The notes: generated from the sequence alone by a model not told the origin. 45,663 nucleotides of DNA from Oscillospiraceae bacterium (GCA_015065065.1 SVQX01000014.1:1-45663); one strand, 5' to 3'; counted from the stretch's first letter, positions 1 to 9,437 are shown. Translations and numbers: made by a program.

Positions 1-221
1 TAAGAATACTGCATATCCTTGCGCTCAATGTAAGCGTTCTCGAACTTGTCCGTGGGGTTGAAAGTTCTTTCAGTTACCGCACCGGTCATAATGTTCTTCA
101 TCTTGGTACGGACGAAAGCCGCGCCCTTACCGGGCTTTACGTGCTGAAACTCGATTACCTGATAAACGTCACCGTCCATCTCAAAGGTAAGTCCGTTTCT
201 GAAATCGCCAGCTACTACCAT
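1..221 (-). CDS. efp: Elongation factor P, N-terminal part (runs off window start)
   Basis: Reverse-strand translation from ATG at 221: [74 protein letters not shown], typical EF-P KOW domain with the PGKGAAFVR loop. Confidence 0.95.
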   Translation of the reverse strand, partial: MVVAGDFRNGLTFEMDGDVYQVIEFQHVKPGKGAAFVRTKMKNIMTGAVTERTFNPTDKFENAYIERKDMQYS

Positions 222-400
222 AGATACCTCCAAATGAATGTATTTCGATTTTAAATATGCCGATATCGGCAACAACCTTACAGTTACACTCTATTATACA
301 CCAAACGCCGCATATTTGCAAGGGGGTTTTGAAATTTTTTTATATTTTTGCGTAAATTTATTGTATTTCGGCGTTTTTCATACCGCTTTTGCGTATTTTA

Positions 401-429
401 TTGACAAAAAAGCAGATCTGTGGTATCAT
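401..429 (+). promoter_or_regulatory. Sigma-A type promoter of the ABC-F gene
   Basis: TTGACA (401-406), 17-nt spacer, TATCAT (424-429), upstream of ATG at 465. Confidence 0.7.
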
Positions 430-464
430 TATAGGTGTAAAATTTATGTTTTCGGAGTTTACAA

Positions 465-2459
465 ATGACGGTTATCAGCGTTACGGAGCTTGCTCTGCGC
501 TTTGGCGTGTCCACGGTCTTTGAGGGCGTTTCCTTCGCCCTTGACGAGCAGGACAAGCTGGGCGTTATCGGCGTCAACGGGTGCGGAAAGTCCTCCCTTT
601 TCAAGGCTATCGCGGGCGAGGACGGCTATGAGGCGAGCGACGGAAGTGTATATATATCAAAGGATAAAACGGTGGGCTACCTCTCGCAGGAGGGGGCTTT
701 TGCCGTGTCGGGTGAGGACGGATGCGAGGATGACTCCGCGCTTGAGCATATGTACCACGCCTTCCCCGAGCTGTTAGCGCTTGAAGAGCGACTGACAGCA
801 CTTCAAGCCGAGCTTGACCGCGGTATCGAAGCCGTAGGTGCTGTCGAATACGAAAGGCTTGGACGGGAGTATTCCCTTCTCAATGAAAAATTCATTCGCG
901 ACGGCGGACTTGAATACCGCTCCCGTTGCGCATCCATACTTATGAAGCTGGGGTTTGATACAGCACTATCAGCCACTCCTGTAAAGCATCTCAGCGGAGG
1001 GCAGAAAACACGGCTGGCACTTGCAATAAAGCTCTCCCGTGAGCCGGATATTCTCATGCTCGACGAGCCGACAAACCACCTTGACATTGAAACCCTTGCG
1101 TGGCTTGAAAAATATCTCGCCGACTACAAGGGCTGCGTCATGGTCATCTCCCACGACCGATATTTCCTTGACAGAGTTACGAATAAAACGCTTTGCATCG
1201 AAAATAAGCACGCAAGGCTGTACTCGGGCTCATATACTCAAAGCATGGAGCAGCGAAAAATCGACCGTGAGATACAGGAAAAGCATTTTCGCGATCAGCA
1301 AAAGGAGATCGCGAGGCAGGAGGCGTATATCGCACAGCAGCGCGCGTGGAATCGGGAGCGAAATATTATTGCCGCCGAGAGCCGACAAAAGCTGCTTGAC
1401 AAAATGGAGCGCGTGGAGCGTCCCGAAAACGCCCCAAAAGCCATCAAACTGAAATTCACCGCGTCCCGCTCAAGCGGAAACGAGGTGCTGTCGTTGCGCT
1501 CAGTCAAAATGGGCTTTGGAGAGCGAATACTCTTTGACGGCATGAGCTTTCTTGTCAAGAAAAACGACCGTCTGCTCATTCTCGGACCAAACGGTTGCGG
1601 AAAATCCACTCTTATCAAGCTGCTTATCGGTCAGCTTGAGCCGCTGTCGGGAATGATAGAGGCGGGCTATAACGTGCAGATAGGCTACTACGATCAGGAA
1701 AATCAGAATCTTAACCCCGACAACACCGTGCTTGACGAGCTGTGGAACGCATATCCCCGTCTGACAATGACGGAGATACGCAACACGCTGGGGCAGTTCC
1801 GCTTTGTGGGTGAAGACGTTTTCAAGTCCGTCAGCGTACTCAGCGGAGGCGAGCGTGCGCGACTGACTCTGGCAAAGCTTATTTTGTCCGAGATGAACCT
1901 GCTCATTCTCGACGAGCCGACAAACCACCTTGACATCGACTCGCGCGAGGCGCTCGAAGCGGCGCTTGAAGGCTTTGACGGAACGGTAATTGCCGTGTCC
2001 CACGATCGATATTTTATTGAAAAGCTGGCGTCGCGTATTATTGAAATGCGCCCCGACCAAACGGGCGACGAAGCCGTTTTTGATTATCAGATAAGCCATA
2101 TCGGCTCGGCGTATACCGAATACACCGACTTTATGGAGCGACGCGAGGCAAGAGTAGCCGCACCCACGCAAATGGGAATGGGCACAGCTCAAAGAAGCGG
2201 CGGCGCATCCAAGGAGGAATACCTGCAAGCCAAAGCTTCTGCCTCCGAGCTTCGCAAGAAGCAGCGGCGGCTGGAACGCGACCGCGATGAGGTGATTGCC
2301 CTTGAAGCCGAGCTTGAAAGCGTTGAAGCCGATATGAGCGGCGAGGCGGCAACCGACTACAAGCGCCTATGCGAGCTGGATGCGCGTCACAATGAAATTG
2401 AGGAAAGACTGCTTGAGCTTTACGGCGAGATAGACGAGCTTGAAGCCGAGCTTAGTTGA
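465..2459 (+). CDS. ABC-F family ATP-binding cassette protein (YdiF/Uup-like)
   Basis: 664 aa; two ABC domains with Walker A GVNGCGKSS and GPNGCGKST, signatures LSGGQKTRL and LSGGERARL, LDEPTNHLDI twice, C-terminal coiled coil. Confidence 0.95.
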   Translation: MTVISVTELALRFGVSTVFEGVSFALDEQDKLGVIGVNGCGKSSLFKAIAGEDGYEASDGSVYISKDKTVGYLSQEGAFAVSGEDGCEDDSALEHMYHAFPELLALEERLTALQAELDRGIEAVGAVEYERLGREYSLLNEKFIRDGGLEYRSRCASILMKLGFDTALSATPVKHLSGGQKTRLALAIKLSREPDILMLDEPTNHLDIETLAWLEKYLADYKGCVMVISHDRYFLDRVTNKTLCIENKHARLYSGSYTQSMEQRKIDREIQEKHFRDQQKEIARQEAYIAQQRAWNRERNIIAAESRQKLLDKMERVERPENAPKAIKLKFTASRSSGNEVLSLRSVKMGFGERILFDGMSFLVKKNDRLLILGPNGCGKSTLIKLLIGQLEPLSGMIEAGYNVQIGYYDQENQNLNPDNTVLDELWNAYPRLTMTEIRNTLGQFRFVGEDVFKSVSVLSGGERARLTLAKLILSEMNLLILDEPTNHLDIDSREALEAALEGFDGTVIAVSHDRYFIEKLASRIIEMRPDQTGDEAVFDYQISHIGSAYTEYTDFMERREARVAAPTQMGMGTAQRSGGASKEEYLQAKASASELRKKQRRLERDRDEVIALEAELESVEADMSGEAATDYKRLCELDARHNEIEERLLELYGEIDELEAELS

Positions 2460-2491
2460 TTAAATTTTATTTATATATAAGGAGCAACAGT

Positions 2492-2710
2492 ATGTTTGGA
2501 TTTGGAAAAAAGATCACCCACACCTTTGCGGTAAACGGCATGAGCTGCTCGCATTGCACCGCTCGCGTTGAAAAGGCACTGACGGAGATAAAGGGCGTCA
2601 AGAGCGCGAAGGCAGACCTTGAAGCTAAAACCGTTACGGTCACTGCGGCTGACAGCGTAAGCCTGAACACCCTTAAAGCGGCAGTAAACGCGCTGGGATT
2701 CGAGGCGTAA
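2492..2710 (+). CDS. Heavy-metal-associated (HMA) domain protein, CopZ-like
   Basis: Start at ATG 2492 after aaGGAG; MFGFGKKITHTFAVNGMSCSHCTARVEKALTEIKGVKSAKADLEAKTVTV with the GMSCSHC metal site. Confidence 0.88.
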   Translation: MFGFGKKITHTFAVNGMSCSHCTARVEKALTEIKGVKSAKADLEAKTVTVTAADSVSLNTLKAAVNALGFEA

Positions 2711-2719
2711 CCAAGGACT

Positions 2720-3241
2720 ATGGACGTTATCAGAACCGAGCGGCTGACTCTGCGCCGTGTTATGGTTACAGATCATGATAGTATCCGCGAGATATGGCAG
2801 GATTTCAACTGCTCGGAGTACGTAATGTATGATACGCCGCACGACACGGATGCGGATGCTGTCCGTCGCCGAATTGAGCGTTGGGCGAGCATGAGTGAGA
2901 GTATGGAACATATATTTTTCGCGGTGTGTCTTGGCGACGCGCTTATCGGTTACGTCGCCTTCAACGTAAGGGAGAGCGGATATGAGATAGGCTACTGCTT
3001 CCACTCGGCGTATCATAAAAAAGGCTATGCAAAAGAAAGCGTTTCGGCTCTTATCAAGCATTTCGCGAGGATGGGAGTGACCCATTTTTCGGCAGGAACG
3101 GCTTTGTCTAACACGCCGTCGGCAAATCTCCTCAGATCTTTAGGATTTAAGCTGACCGACACCGAAAAGATATCATTTTACAAGGACGCCGACGGACAGG
3201 ATATCGTGTTCGACGGCGGAGTGTTTGAGTTGGAGATATAA
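2720..3241 (+). CDS. GNAT family N-acetyltransferase
   Basis: RTERLTLRRVMVTD...GYEIGYCFHSAYHKKGYAKESVSALIKHFAR...NTPSANLLRSLGF; RimJ/RimL-like. Confidence 0.9.
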   Translation: MDVIRTERLTLRRVMVTDHDSIREIWQDFNCSEYVMYDTPHDTDADAVRRRIERWASMSESMEHIFFAVCLGDALIGYVAFNVRESGYEIGYCFHSAYHKKGYAKESVSALIKHFARMGVTHFSAGTALSNTPSANLLRSLGFKLTDTEKISFYKDADGQDIVFDGGVFELEI

Positions 3242-3248
3242 TATTTAA

Positions 3249-3280
3249 GGACCGTCGTTCTCGACGGTCCGTTTTTCTTT
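3249..3280 (+). terminator. Rho-independent terminator after GNAT gene
   Basis: GGACCGTCGttcTCGACGGTCC followed by gTTTTTcTTTT. Confidence 0.85.
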
Positions 3281-3304
3281 TATTACAACCCCAATCGCGA
3301 GTTA

Positions 3305-3559
3305 TCAATTCGTGTCACTTTTCCTTTTCCACTCCAGCCACTCTCTGTCAAGCACGGTAGAGTGCGGCTTATTCATAATGGTATCACAAGGGAAACCGGT
3401 ACACTCACCGCAGAAGTTCAGCTTCTTTTCTTTTACACAATCCCGAGTGAAGCAGTCACCTGCCGTGTGCTCTTCCTCACAGCCGCGGCAACCGCCTTTT
3501 ATGTAGGTCGGGCAAGCACCGCAGTAAAAGCCGCATCTGCCAAGTAACCTTTCATTCAT
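3305..3559 (-). CDS. DUF3795-like small cysteine-rich protein
   Basis: 84 aa; MNERLLGRCGFYCGACPTYIKGGCRGCEEE...CGECTGFPCD pattern. Confidence 0.75.
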   Translation of the reverse strand: MNERLLGRCGFYCGACPTYIKGGCRGCEEEHTAGDCFTRDCVKEKKLNFCGECTGFPCDTIMNKPHSTVLDREWLEWKRKSDTN

Positions 3560-3571
3560 AGCTATTCCCCA

Positions 3572-4210
3572 TCACACCCCAAGCGCCTCTGCCATAAACG
3601 CGGTGATCCTTTTTCTGTACTCACCGAGCATTATGTTTTCGTTGGTGGTGTCGAATTTATTATTATTCTTATCCGTAAAATAAAGCCCCGTCTTGCGATA
3701 TACCGATATGGAATCCAGCGGCCAACCGGGATGTCGCCCGTCCGTTGGTTTATCCACCATATAGAACGCGCTTGCCTTTGTTGCCTCACTGTTTTCCATA
3801 TAGGAATACACCTTGCCGCAGTTATACACCGCGATCCCATCAAGATAGTACGCAAGCACCCGTCCGCCGAGGGTGGAAATGAGCGAGGAATAATAATCTA
3901 TCATTCCCTCGTCGTCAAGCCTCTGTCCCTTAGGTGCGCGGATATTCAGCCCCGGCTGGCGCTCATCATCAAGAGGTAAGGCATCAAAATACAGCCCCGA
4001 GTCGTTGCATATTACCATATCGAAATATTTGCCGTAAAACTTGGCTTTGATAACGGCGTTTTCCTCCGGCGTTCTGCCCGACTCCTCAGGCTCTTTGTCA
4101 ACACCTATGTCAGCAAGCGAACAAAACTCTATACCGTACCCCGACATAAGCTCTGCAAATCGCTTGATTTTGGACGGATTTGTAGTTCCTATAAGTACCC
4201 TCATGCTCAC
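3572..4210 (-). CDS. Non-canonical purine NTP pyrophosphatase (RdgB/HAM1-like), divergent
   Basis: MRVLIGTTNPSKIKRFAELM...TPEENAVIKAKFYGKYFDMVICNDSGLYFDALP matches the Ham1 N-terminal and DSGL motifs. Confidence 0.75.
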   Translation of the reverse strand: MSMRVLIGTTNPSKIKRFAELMSGYGIEFCSLADIGVDKEPEESGRTPEENAVIKAKFYGKYFDMVICNDSGLYFDALPLDDERQPGLNIRAPKGQRLDDEGMIDYYSSLISTLGGRVLAYYLDGIAVYNCGKVYSYMENSEATKASAFYMVDKPTDGRHPGWPLDSISVYRKTGLYFTDKNNNKFDTTNENIMLGEYRKRITAFMAEALGV

Positions 4211-5004
4211 TTTTCTCCCACAAACAGCAAATGATTTGTCATGCCAAGCAGCTCCGGCTTTTCGCAGATATAAAAATGATAGCGCAGGTATTGACTGTAA
4301 TTTTCCTCGTCCATTCCGTTGATGCGCTCCTCCAAAAGCTCGCTGACGCCGTCGGACGCCACCTCATGCAATATTTTCACCTCGCCTGCGGTAAGCAGCT
4401 TTCTTGCGGCGTCAACCGTGTGAAACACGAAGGGAAAATCATGAAGACGGAAGCTGTCCCTGTCGTAGTCCCCCGCCGTAAAATAGTCGGGGCGGTAGGA
4501 AAGCTCGGTGAGGATAACAAAATCGTTTGATATAAATGAAAAAAATATCTTGCCGCCGTCACGGCAGACACGCTTTGCCTCGCTGATGCATTTGAGCTTG
4601 TCAGCATCATTTTTCAAGTGATAAAGCGGTCCGAACAAAAGCACGACATCAAAGGAATGATCGGCGTATCGGGAAAGATCGAGCGCGTTGCCCTGCACAA
4701 GCTCCATGCTGTCCTCGGGACACAGCTTTTTGCGAAAAGCGGCAATATTTGCGTCCGCCAGCTCTAAAGCGCAGACATCATATCCTTTACGTGCAAAGTA
4801 CAGGCTGTACTCCCCCGCGCCCGCGCCGATATCAAGTATCCTGTCACCGTTTTTCAGATATTTTTCAATATATCTGACGGTGGTAAGAAACTCCACCCGC
4901 GCCGCCTTTGAACGGTTGAGGCGAGCGTCCTCGTTAAACAGCTCGTATGTCTTATTGACTCTCTCGCTTTCGTTTTCAATTTTGCAAATGTCGTTGATAT
5001 CCAT
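4207..5004 (-). CDS. Class I SAM-dependent methyltransferase
   Basis: GDRILDIGAGAGEYSLYFARKGYDVCALELAD...DVVLLFGPLYHL. Confidence 0.88.
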   Translation of the reverse strand: MDINDICKIENESERVNKTYELFNEDARLNRSKAARVEFLTTVRYIEKYLKNGDRILDIGAGAGEYSLYFARKGYDVCALELADANIAAFRKKLCPEDSMELVQGNALDLSRYADHSFDVVLLFGPLYHLKNDADKLKCISEAKRVCRDGGKIFFSFISNDFVILTELSYRPDYFTAGDYDRDSFRLHDFPFVFHTVDAARKLLTAGEVKILHEVASDGVSELLEERINGMDEENYSQYLRYHFYICEKPELLGMTNHLLFVGEK

Positions 5005-5007
5005 GGG

Positions 5008-6312
5008 TTATTCGTTTTCCTTGGCAGTGTTATTTTTCTCGGAGCGAAGCTCCTTTATTGCAATTTTGTACAGCTCCTCGGCGGCAAGTCGGATCTTTGC
5101 AACCACGTCGCGACCGTCCTTCGGGAAGCAATAATAAAGTATATTTCTGTCGCCAATGCTTATCATATCGCCGATGCTGTACCAATAATAATCCGAGTTC
5201 AAGCTGTACGACGACAGCGGCTTTTGCCTGTACTCCAAAGCTCCGTCGCAGCCGGTCAGCGTAAAGCCCTCGGCAGTATGAGTGAGTCTGCCCTCCCCCA
5301 TTTTGTAAAGGCTGTCGGTGTTGACCAGAGCATAGATATCCACAGGCACATCAAGGGAATATTCCCCGCGCTCAATCTCGCGGCGCACCTCTGCTCGCTC
5401 CCAGGCATACCAATCGGGAATGTGAGAAAATTCGGTATCTCCATCCGTCGCGCGCATAAAGCCATACTCGTCAAGCTCGTAAGACTTGCCGCATGCCTTA
5501 CAGGTCAAGTGTGTTCCCTTGCCCTCCGTCTTGCCTTCAACGCCGCAGGCGGGGCATTTATACAGCACTCGGTTGAGGAAATCGGCACGGAACGGCTCGT
5601 CGATCCTGATTTTGTTTTCCTGCTGCCAGCGAAAGCCGTCGAAGGAAAATTTTTCTCTGATCATCTCATTTATCTGCTTGGACGAAAGGCTTTTGGTGTC
5701 CTCGGCGGACAAGGTATACTCTGCCCTCGCAGACACTCTCACACGGCGAAGCTGCAGATTATTATAAAGCGGATCGCGGGCAAACGCGCCGTAGGTGGTA
5801 ATAACCACGACGGGAACGCCCAGCATTTTTATAAATTTACCGATACTGTCGGGGAGCGTTGTGGCAGTGCCGTCAAAGCTGTAGCCGGCCTCGGGATACA
5901 TCAAAACCGATGATTTCAGCTCCTTCACGGCATAAGCCATATCCTTGATGAGTGACAGCTCGTTTACGTACTTTTTAGTCGGAATACAGCCGATCTGGCG
6001 CATCAGCCAATTCTTGCCCACAAAGCCGTCGGTGGTGCAGACGATATTGTACGGACGCGGATATAGAATTTTTGACGCTATTTTCAAGTCGATAAAGCTG
6101 GAGTGATTCATAAGCACAAGGCAAGGCTCGCGCCGTCCGAGCTTGTCCATTCCCACCCGCTCGACAGAGCAGTGGGTACTGATAAGGTCGGGCATGGATG
6201 CCACGCGCACAAGGGTGCGGAAAAGTATGTTCGGTTTTTTAGGCTTTCTGTGCTTGGGGCGCGGAAGTGCAATTACCTCGGCGTAGCTTTTTACGCTGCA
6301 TTTTATCTTCAT
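5008..6312 (-). CDS. 1-acyl-sn-glycerol-3-phosphate acyltransferase-like protein with zinc-ribbon-like insert and C-terminal domain
   Basis: NHSSFID (HX4D) and MYPEAGYSFDG motifs; then YKCPACGVEGKTEGKGTHLTCKACGKSYELDEYG. Confidence 0.85.
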   Translation of the reverse strand: MKIKCSVKSYAEVIALPRPKHRKPKKPNILFRTLVRVASMPDLISTHCSVERVGMDKLGRREPCLVLMNHSSFIDLKIASKILYPRPYNIVCTTDGFVGKNWLMRQIGCIPTKKYVNELSLIKDMAYAVKELKSSVLMYPEAGYSFDGTATTLPDSIGKFIKMLGVPVVVITTYGAFARDPLYNNLQLRRVRVSARAEYTLSAEDTKSLSSKQINEMIREKFSFDGFRWQQENKIRIDEPFRADFLNRVLYKCPACGVEGKTEGKGTHLTCKACGKSYELDEYGFMRATDGDTEFSHIPDWYAWERAEVRREIERGEYSLDVPVDIYALVNTDSLYKMGEGRLTHTAEGFTLTGCDGALEYRQKPLSSYSLNSDYYWYSIGDMISIGDRNILYYCFPKDGRDVVAKIRLAAEELYKIAIKELRSEKNNTAKENE

Positions 6313-6370
6313 AACGTCCTCCTTGCGGCAATAGTTCCTTTATCTTAATATCCTTAACATTTGTTAATAT

Positions 6371-6399
6371 ATTTTAACATAATTACTGTCACTTGTCAA
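6371..6399 (-). promoter_or_regulatory. Promoter of the acyltransferase gene
   Basis: Reverse strand TTGACA (6399-6394), 17 nt, TAAAAT (6376-6371). Confidence 0.6.
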
Positions 6400-6417
6400 G
6401 AAAATTGGTAAAAGCAC

Positions 6418-6446
6418 TTGAAAAAGCAGGGCTTGTGGTGTATAAT
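6418..6446 (+). promoter_or_regulatory. Promoter of the SGNH hydrolase gene
   Basis: TTGAAA (6418-6423), 17 nt, TATAAT (6441-6446). Confidence 0.7.
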
Positions 6447-6483
6447 GTAACCACATATGTTTATTTTTTGGGAGGACTCGCTT

Positions 6484-7596
6484 ATGTCACAGGACATTTC
6501 CAAAATCGATAAAAATTTAGCCATAACCACGTCGCTTGATCTCACCGACGTTAAATTTCACGACGCACGCGACAGGATATTTGATATTTACGGTCTTTAC
6601 AAGCCGCATGAGGGCACGCAGTTCCGCCGTCTGCCTATGGACGTGGCAAGCACCGTCAGCGACGGCGTAGCTTTTCTCTCCAAGCAGACCGCAGGCGGCA
6701 GACTCCGCTTCTCCACCGACTCGGAGTACGTTGCGATAAAAGCGACTCTCCCCGACGCCAGCCGTATGTCACACATGACGGCAGTGGGCGCATTCGGCTT
6801 TGATATTTACGAGGACTGCGCACCCGAGTGCGGCAGTGTCAGCTACTTCCGCGGCTCTTATATTCCGTGGATAACCGCCAATGAGTTTGAGTCCGTCATT
6901 CACTTCGGCACTCGTAAAAAGAGATATTTCACCCTCAACTTCCCGCTCTACGGCGGTGTCGGCGACCTTTATATCGGTCTGCAAAATGATGCTACCCTCG
7001 AGGGCGGACGTAAATACTCAAACAAGCGTCCCGTGATGTATTACGGAAGCTCCATTACACAGGGCGGATGCGCATCCCGTCCGGGAAACAGCTATCAGGG
7101 ATTCGTTTCCCGTAGCCTCAACCTTGATTTTGTAAATTTCGGCTTTTCGGGAAGCGGCAAGGCGGAGGAGCCTATGGTAGACTACCTCTGCTCGCTTGAT
7201 ATGTCCGTATTCGTTGCAGACTACGACCACAACGCACCCAACGCAGAGTATCTTGCGCCGTCAGCACTTAATATGTATAAAAAGCTCCGCGCAGCAAAGC
7301 CGGACATGCCTTATATTATGATGTCGCGCCCCGACTTTCACAGAGGAATTGACACGCTTCACTCGGCGGAGAGCATTGACCGCCGCCAAGCTATAATCGA
7401 CGTTTACAATTACGCACGCGCACAGGGCGACGCCAACGTATATTTCGTTGACGGCGAAGGAATGTTCCGCGGCGACTATGAGTGCGACTGCACCGTGGAC
7501 GGCTCTCACCCCAACGACCTCGGCTTCTCACGCATGGCAAAGGTCGTGGAGGCAACCCTTCGCAGAGTGATGATGAGAAGCAATATTTTGGAGTGA
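6484..7596 (+). CDS. SGNH/GDSL hydrolase family protein
   Basis: MYYGSSITQGGCASRPGNSYQGFVSRSLNLDFVNFGFSGSG ... DGSHPNDLGFSRMA; start ATG 6484 after GGGAGGA (track ORF begins at 6457). Confidence 0.9.
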   Translation: MSQDISKIDKNLAITTSLDLTDVKFHDARDRIFDIYGLYKPHEGTQFRRLPMDVASTVSDGVAFLSKQTAGGRLRFSTDSEYVAIKATLPDASRMSHMTAVGAFGFDIYEDCAPECGSVSYFRGSYIPWITANEFESVIHFGTRKKRYFTLNFPLYGGVGDLYIGLQNDATLEGGRKYSNKRPVMYYGSSITQGGCASRPGNSYQGFVSRSLNLDFVNFGFSGSGKAEEPMVDYLCSLDMSVFVADYDHNAPNAEYLAPSALNMYKKLRAAKPDMPYIMMSRPDFHRGIDTLHSAESIDRRQAIIDVYNYARAQGDANVYFVDGEGMFRGDYECDCTVDGSHPNDLGFSRMAKVVEATLRRVMMRSNILE

Positions 7597-7608
7597 AGCG
7601 TATCTATA

Positions 7609-7798
7609 TGGGGTTCTGCCCCATACCCCGCAAGCCTTTCTTGAAAGAAAGGCTTGACCCCAAGAACTTTGCTGCAAATAATTTTTGTTTGGATTTGTTT
7701 AGATGGTTACAACCAAAGCCATCTCTATAGCCCCCGTGGGGGCCCTTACCCACTGAGATATTTAATTGAGAAATGAAGCTTTCCGCTCTGCGGAAAGC
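7609..7798. repeat. Multi-hairpin intergenic repeat, copy 1
   Basis: TGGGGTTCTGCCCCATACCCCGCAAGCCTTTCTTGAAAGAAAGGCTTG...AAGAACTTTGCTGCAA...CCCGTGGGGGCCCTTACCCACT...GCTTTCCGCTCTGCGGAAAGC; parallels 23305-23493 along its length. Confidence 0.88.
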
Positions 7799-7847
7799 CT
7801 CCTCAATTATTCATCATTCATTAAAATCCAAAGCAAAGGAGGATACT

Positions 7848-9380
7848 ATGAAAACACTGTCCGAGCTACTTTCGGCTGTTCCGACCGACGAATATGAAAT
7901 ATTATCCTCCGAAGTGAACGCGGAGGAAATGCGCATCACCTCCCTTGCCTTCGATTCGCGAGTTGCGGCAAATGGAGGAATGTTCTTTTGCTTTGAGGGC
8001 GTGAACAGCGACGGGCATAATTTTATCGATATGGCTTACGCCGCAGGCTGCCGTTGCTTTGCCGTTGAGCGGAACATTCCCCTCCCTGCTGACACCGTGG
8101 CAGTTAAATTCAAAAGCACTCGCCGCGCGCTGTCTGCCGTAGCCGCCGAATTTTACTCCCATCCCGACAGGAATATGCATATAATCGGCATCACGGGCAC
8201 GAAGGGCAAGACTACCACTGCACTACTGATGCACAAAATGCTGGACGCCTGCGGTATTATCTCGGGTTATATCGGCACCAACGGAGTTTCCTTCTGCGGA
8301 AAGCATTATAAGACTCTCAATACTACGCCCGAGAGCCTTGAGCTTTTCAAATATCTCGACTATATGCGCGATGCGGGCGTCAAAGTCGCAGTGCTTGAGG
8401 TATCCTCTCAAGCGCTGTGGACATACCGAGTGAACGACCTATCCTTTGATACCTGCATATACACAAATCTCTATCCCGACCATATCGGAAAGCACGAGCA
8501 TCCCAGCTTTGAACATTACAAGCGCACCAAGCGCTCTCTTTTCAAAAACCATTTTCCATCCACTGTTATCGTCAACTCGGACGACAGCGCGTGGAAATAC
8601 ATGGTCCGCGGCTGTCGCGCAGACGTTGTAACCACCTCCGCTCTCGGAAGCAGTGCCACGTGGCGCGCCGAGGACGTGCTGGAAATACGCACTCACGAGC
8701 ATCTCGGCGTCGGCTTTTACGCCTGCCGCGGAGAGGAGAAAACAGCGGTAACACTTGACCTACCCGGAAAAATCAATGTTGAAAACGCTCTTTTCGTCCT
8801 TGCTGTGTGCTGTGACGTGTTCGGAATTTCGGCTGAGGAGGTATCGCGCGCCTTTGACGGTATGACCATCGACGGCAGAGCTGAGGTCGTCACCTCTCCT
8901 TCCCTGCCCGATGTTACCTTCGTTATCGACTACGCCCATAACGGCGCATCCCTTGAAGCGATACTTGGGGTTTTGCGCGGATATTCGCCGCGACGGCTCA
9001 TCTGCCTTTTCGGTTCGGTAGGCGAGCGCACCTACCTGCGGCGCGGCGAGCTTGCACGTGCGGCGGCAAAGCACGCAGACCTATGTATCCTCACCGCCGA
9101 CAATTCGGGACGCGAGCCGACTGAAAAAATAATTTCGGAGATCGATGCCGCTTTTCCCGACGGCTATCCGCCTCGTATACTTATCCCCGACCGACGCGAC
9201 GCCATATACCACGCGGTCAATATCGCGCAGGAGGGCGACATAATCCTGCTTGCGGGCAAGGGACATGAGGACTATCAGCTTATCGGCACGCGGCGAGTTT
9301 CCTTCTGCGAGCGCGATATAATAAAATCCGCCGCCGCAGACCTATCGGCTGTCGGCGCACAATTTTCAAAAAACTATTGA
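7848..9380 (+). CDS. Mur ligase family protein, UDP-N-acetylmuramyl-tripeptide synthetase (MurE-like)
   Basis: GITGTKGKTTTALLMHKML, NTTPESLELFKYLDYM, FVIDYAHNGASLEAIL, LFGSVGERTYLRRGEL, LLAGKGHEDYQL; start ATG 7848 after AAAGGAGG. Confidence 0.9.
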   Translation: MKTLSELLSAVPTDEYEILSSEVNAEEMRITSLAFDSRVAANGGMFFCFEGVNSDGHNFIDMAYAAGCRCFAVERNIPLPADTVAVKFKSTRRALSAVAAEFYSHPDRNMHIIGITGTKGKTTTALLMHKMLDACGIISGYIGTNGVSFCGKHYKTLNTTPESLELFKYLDYMRDAGVKVAVLEVSSQALWTYRVNDLSFDTCIYTNLYPDHIGKHEHPSFEHYKRTKRSLFKNHFPSTVIVNSDDSAWKYMVRGCRADVVTTSALGSSATWRAEDVLEIRTHEHLGVGFYACRGEEKTAVTLDLPGKINVENALFVLAVCCDVFGISAEEVSRAFDGMTIDGRAEVVTSPSLPDVTFVIDYAHNGASLEAILGVLRGYSPRRLICLFGSVGERTYLRRGELARAAAKHADLCILTADNSGREPTEKIISEIDAAFPDGYPPRILIPDRRDAIYHAVNIAQEGDIILLAGKGHEDYQLIGTRRVSFCERDIIKSAAADLSAVGAQFSKNY

Positions 9381-9405
9381 TTTTATTGCGTTTTTGCTGT
9401 ATAAT
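9377..9405 (+). promoter_or_regulatory. Promoter of asnA
   Basis: TTGATT (9377-9382), 17 nt, TATAAT (9400-9405). Confidence 0.65.
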
Positions 9406-9437
9406 ATCAGTTAATCCATATACCGAGAGGAAAAGAT

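Noticed and set aside
1500-2228. 242-aa minus-strand ORF opposite the ABC-F gene
   Set aside because: Antisense shadow of a strongly coding sequence; no RBS/promoter and no recognisable motif.
9381-9437. Possible T-box leader for asnA
   Set aside because: Only 57 nt between the murE-like stop and asnA start, containing a promoter -10; too short for a T-box.
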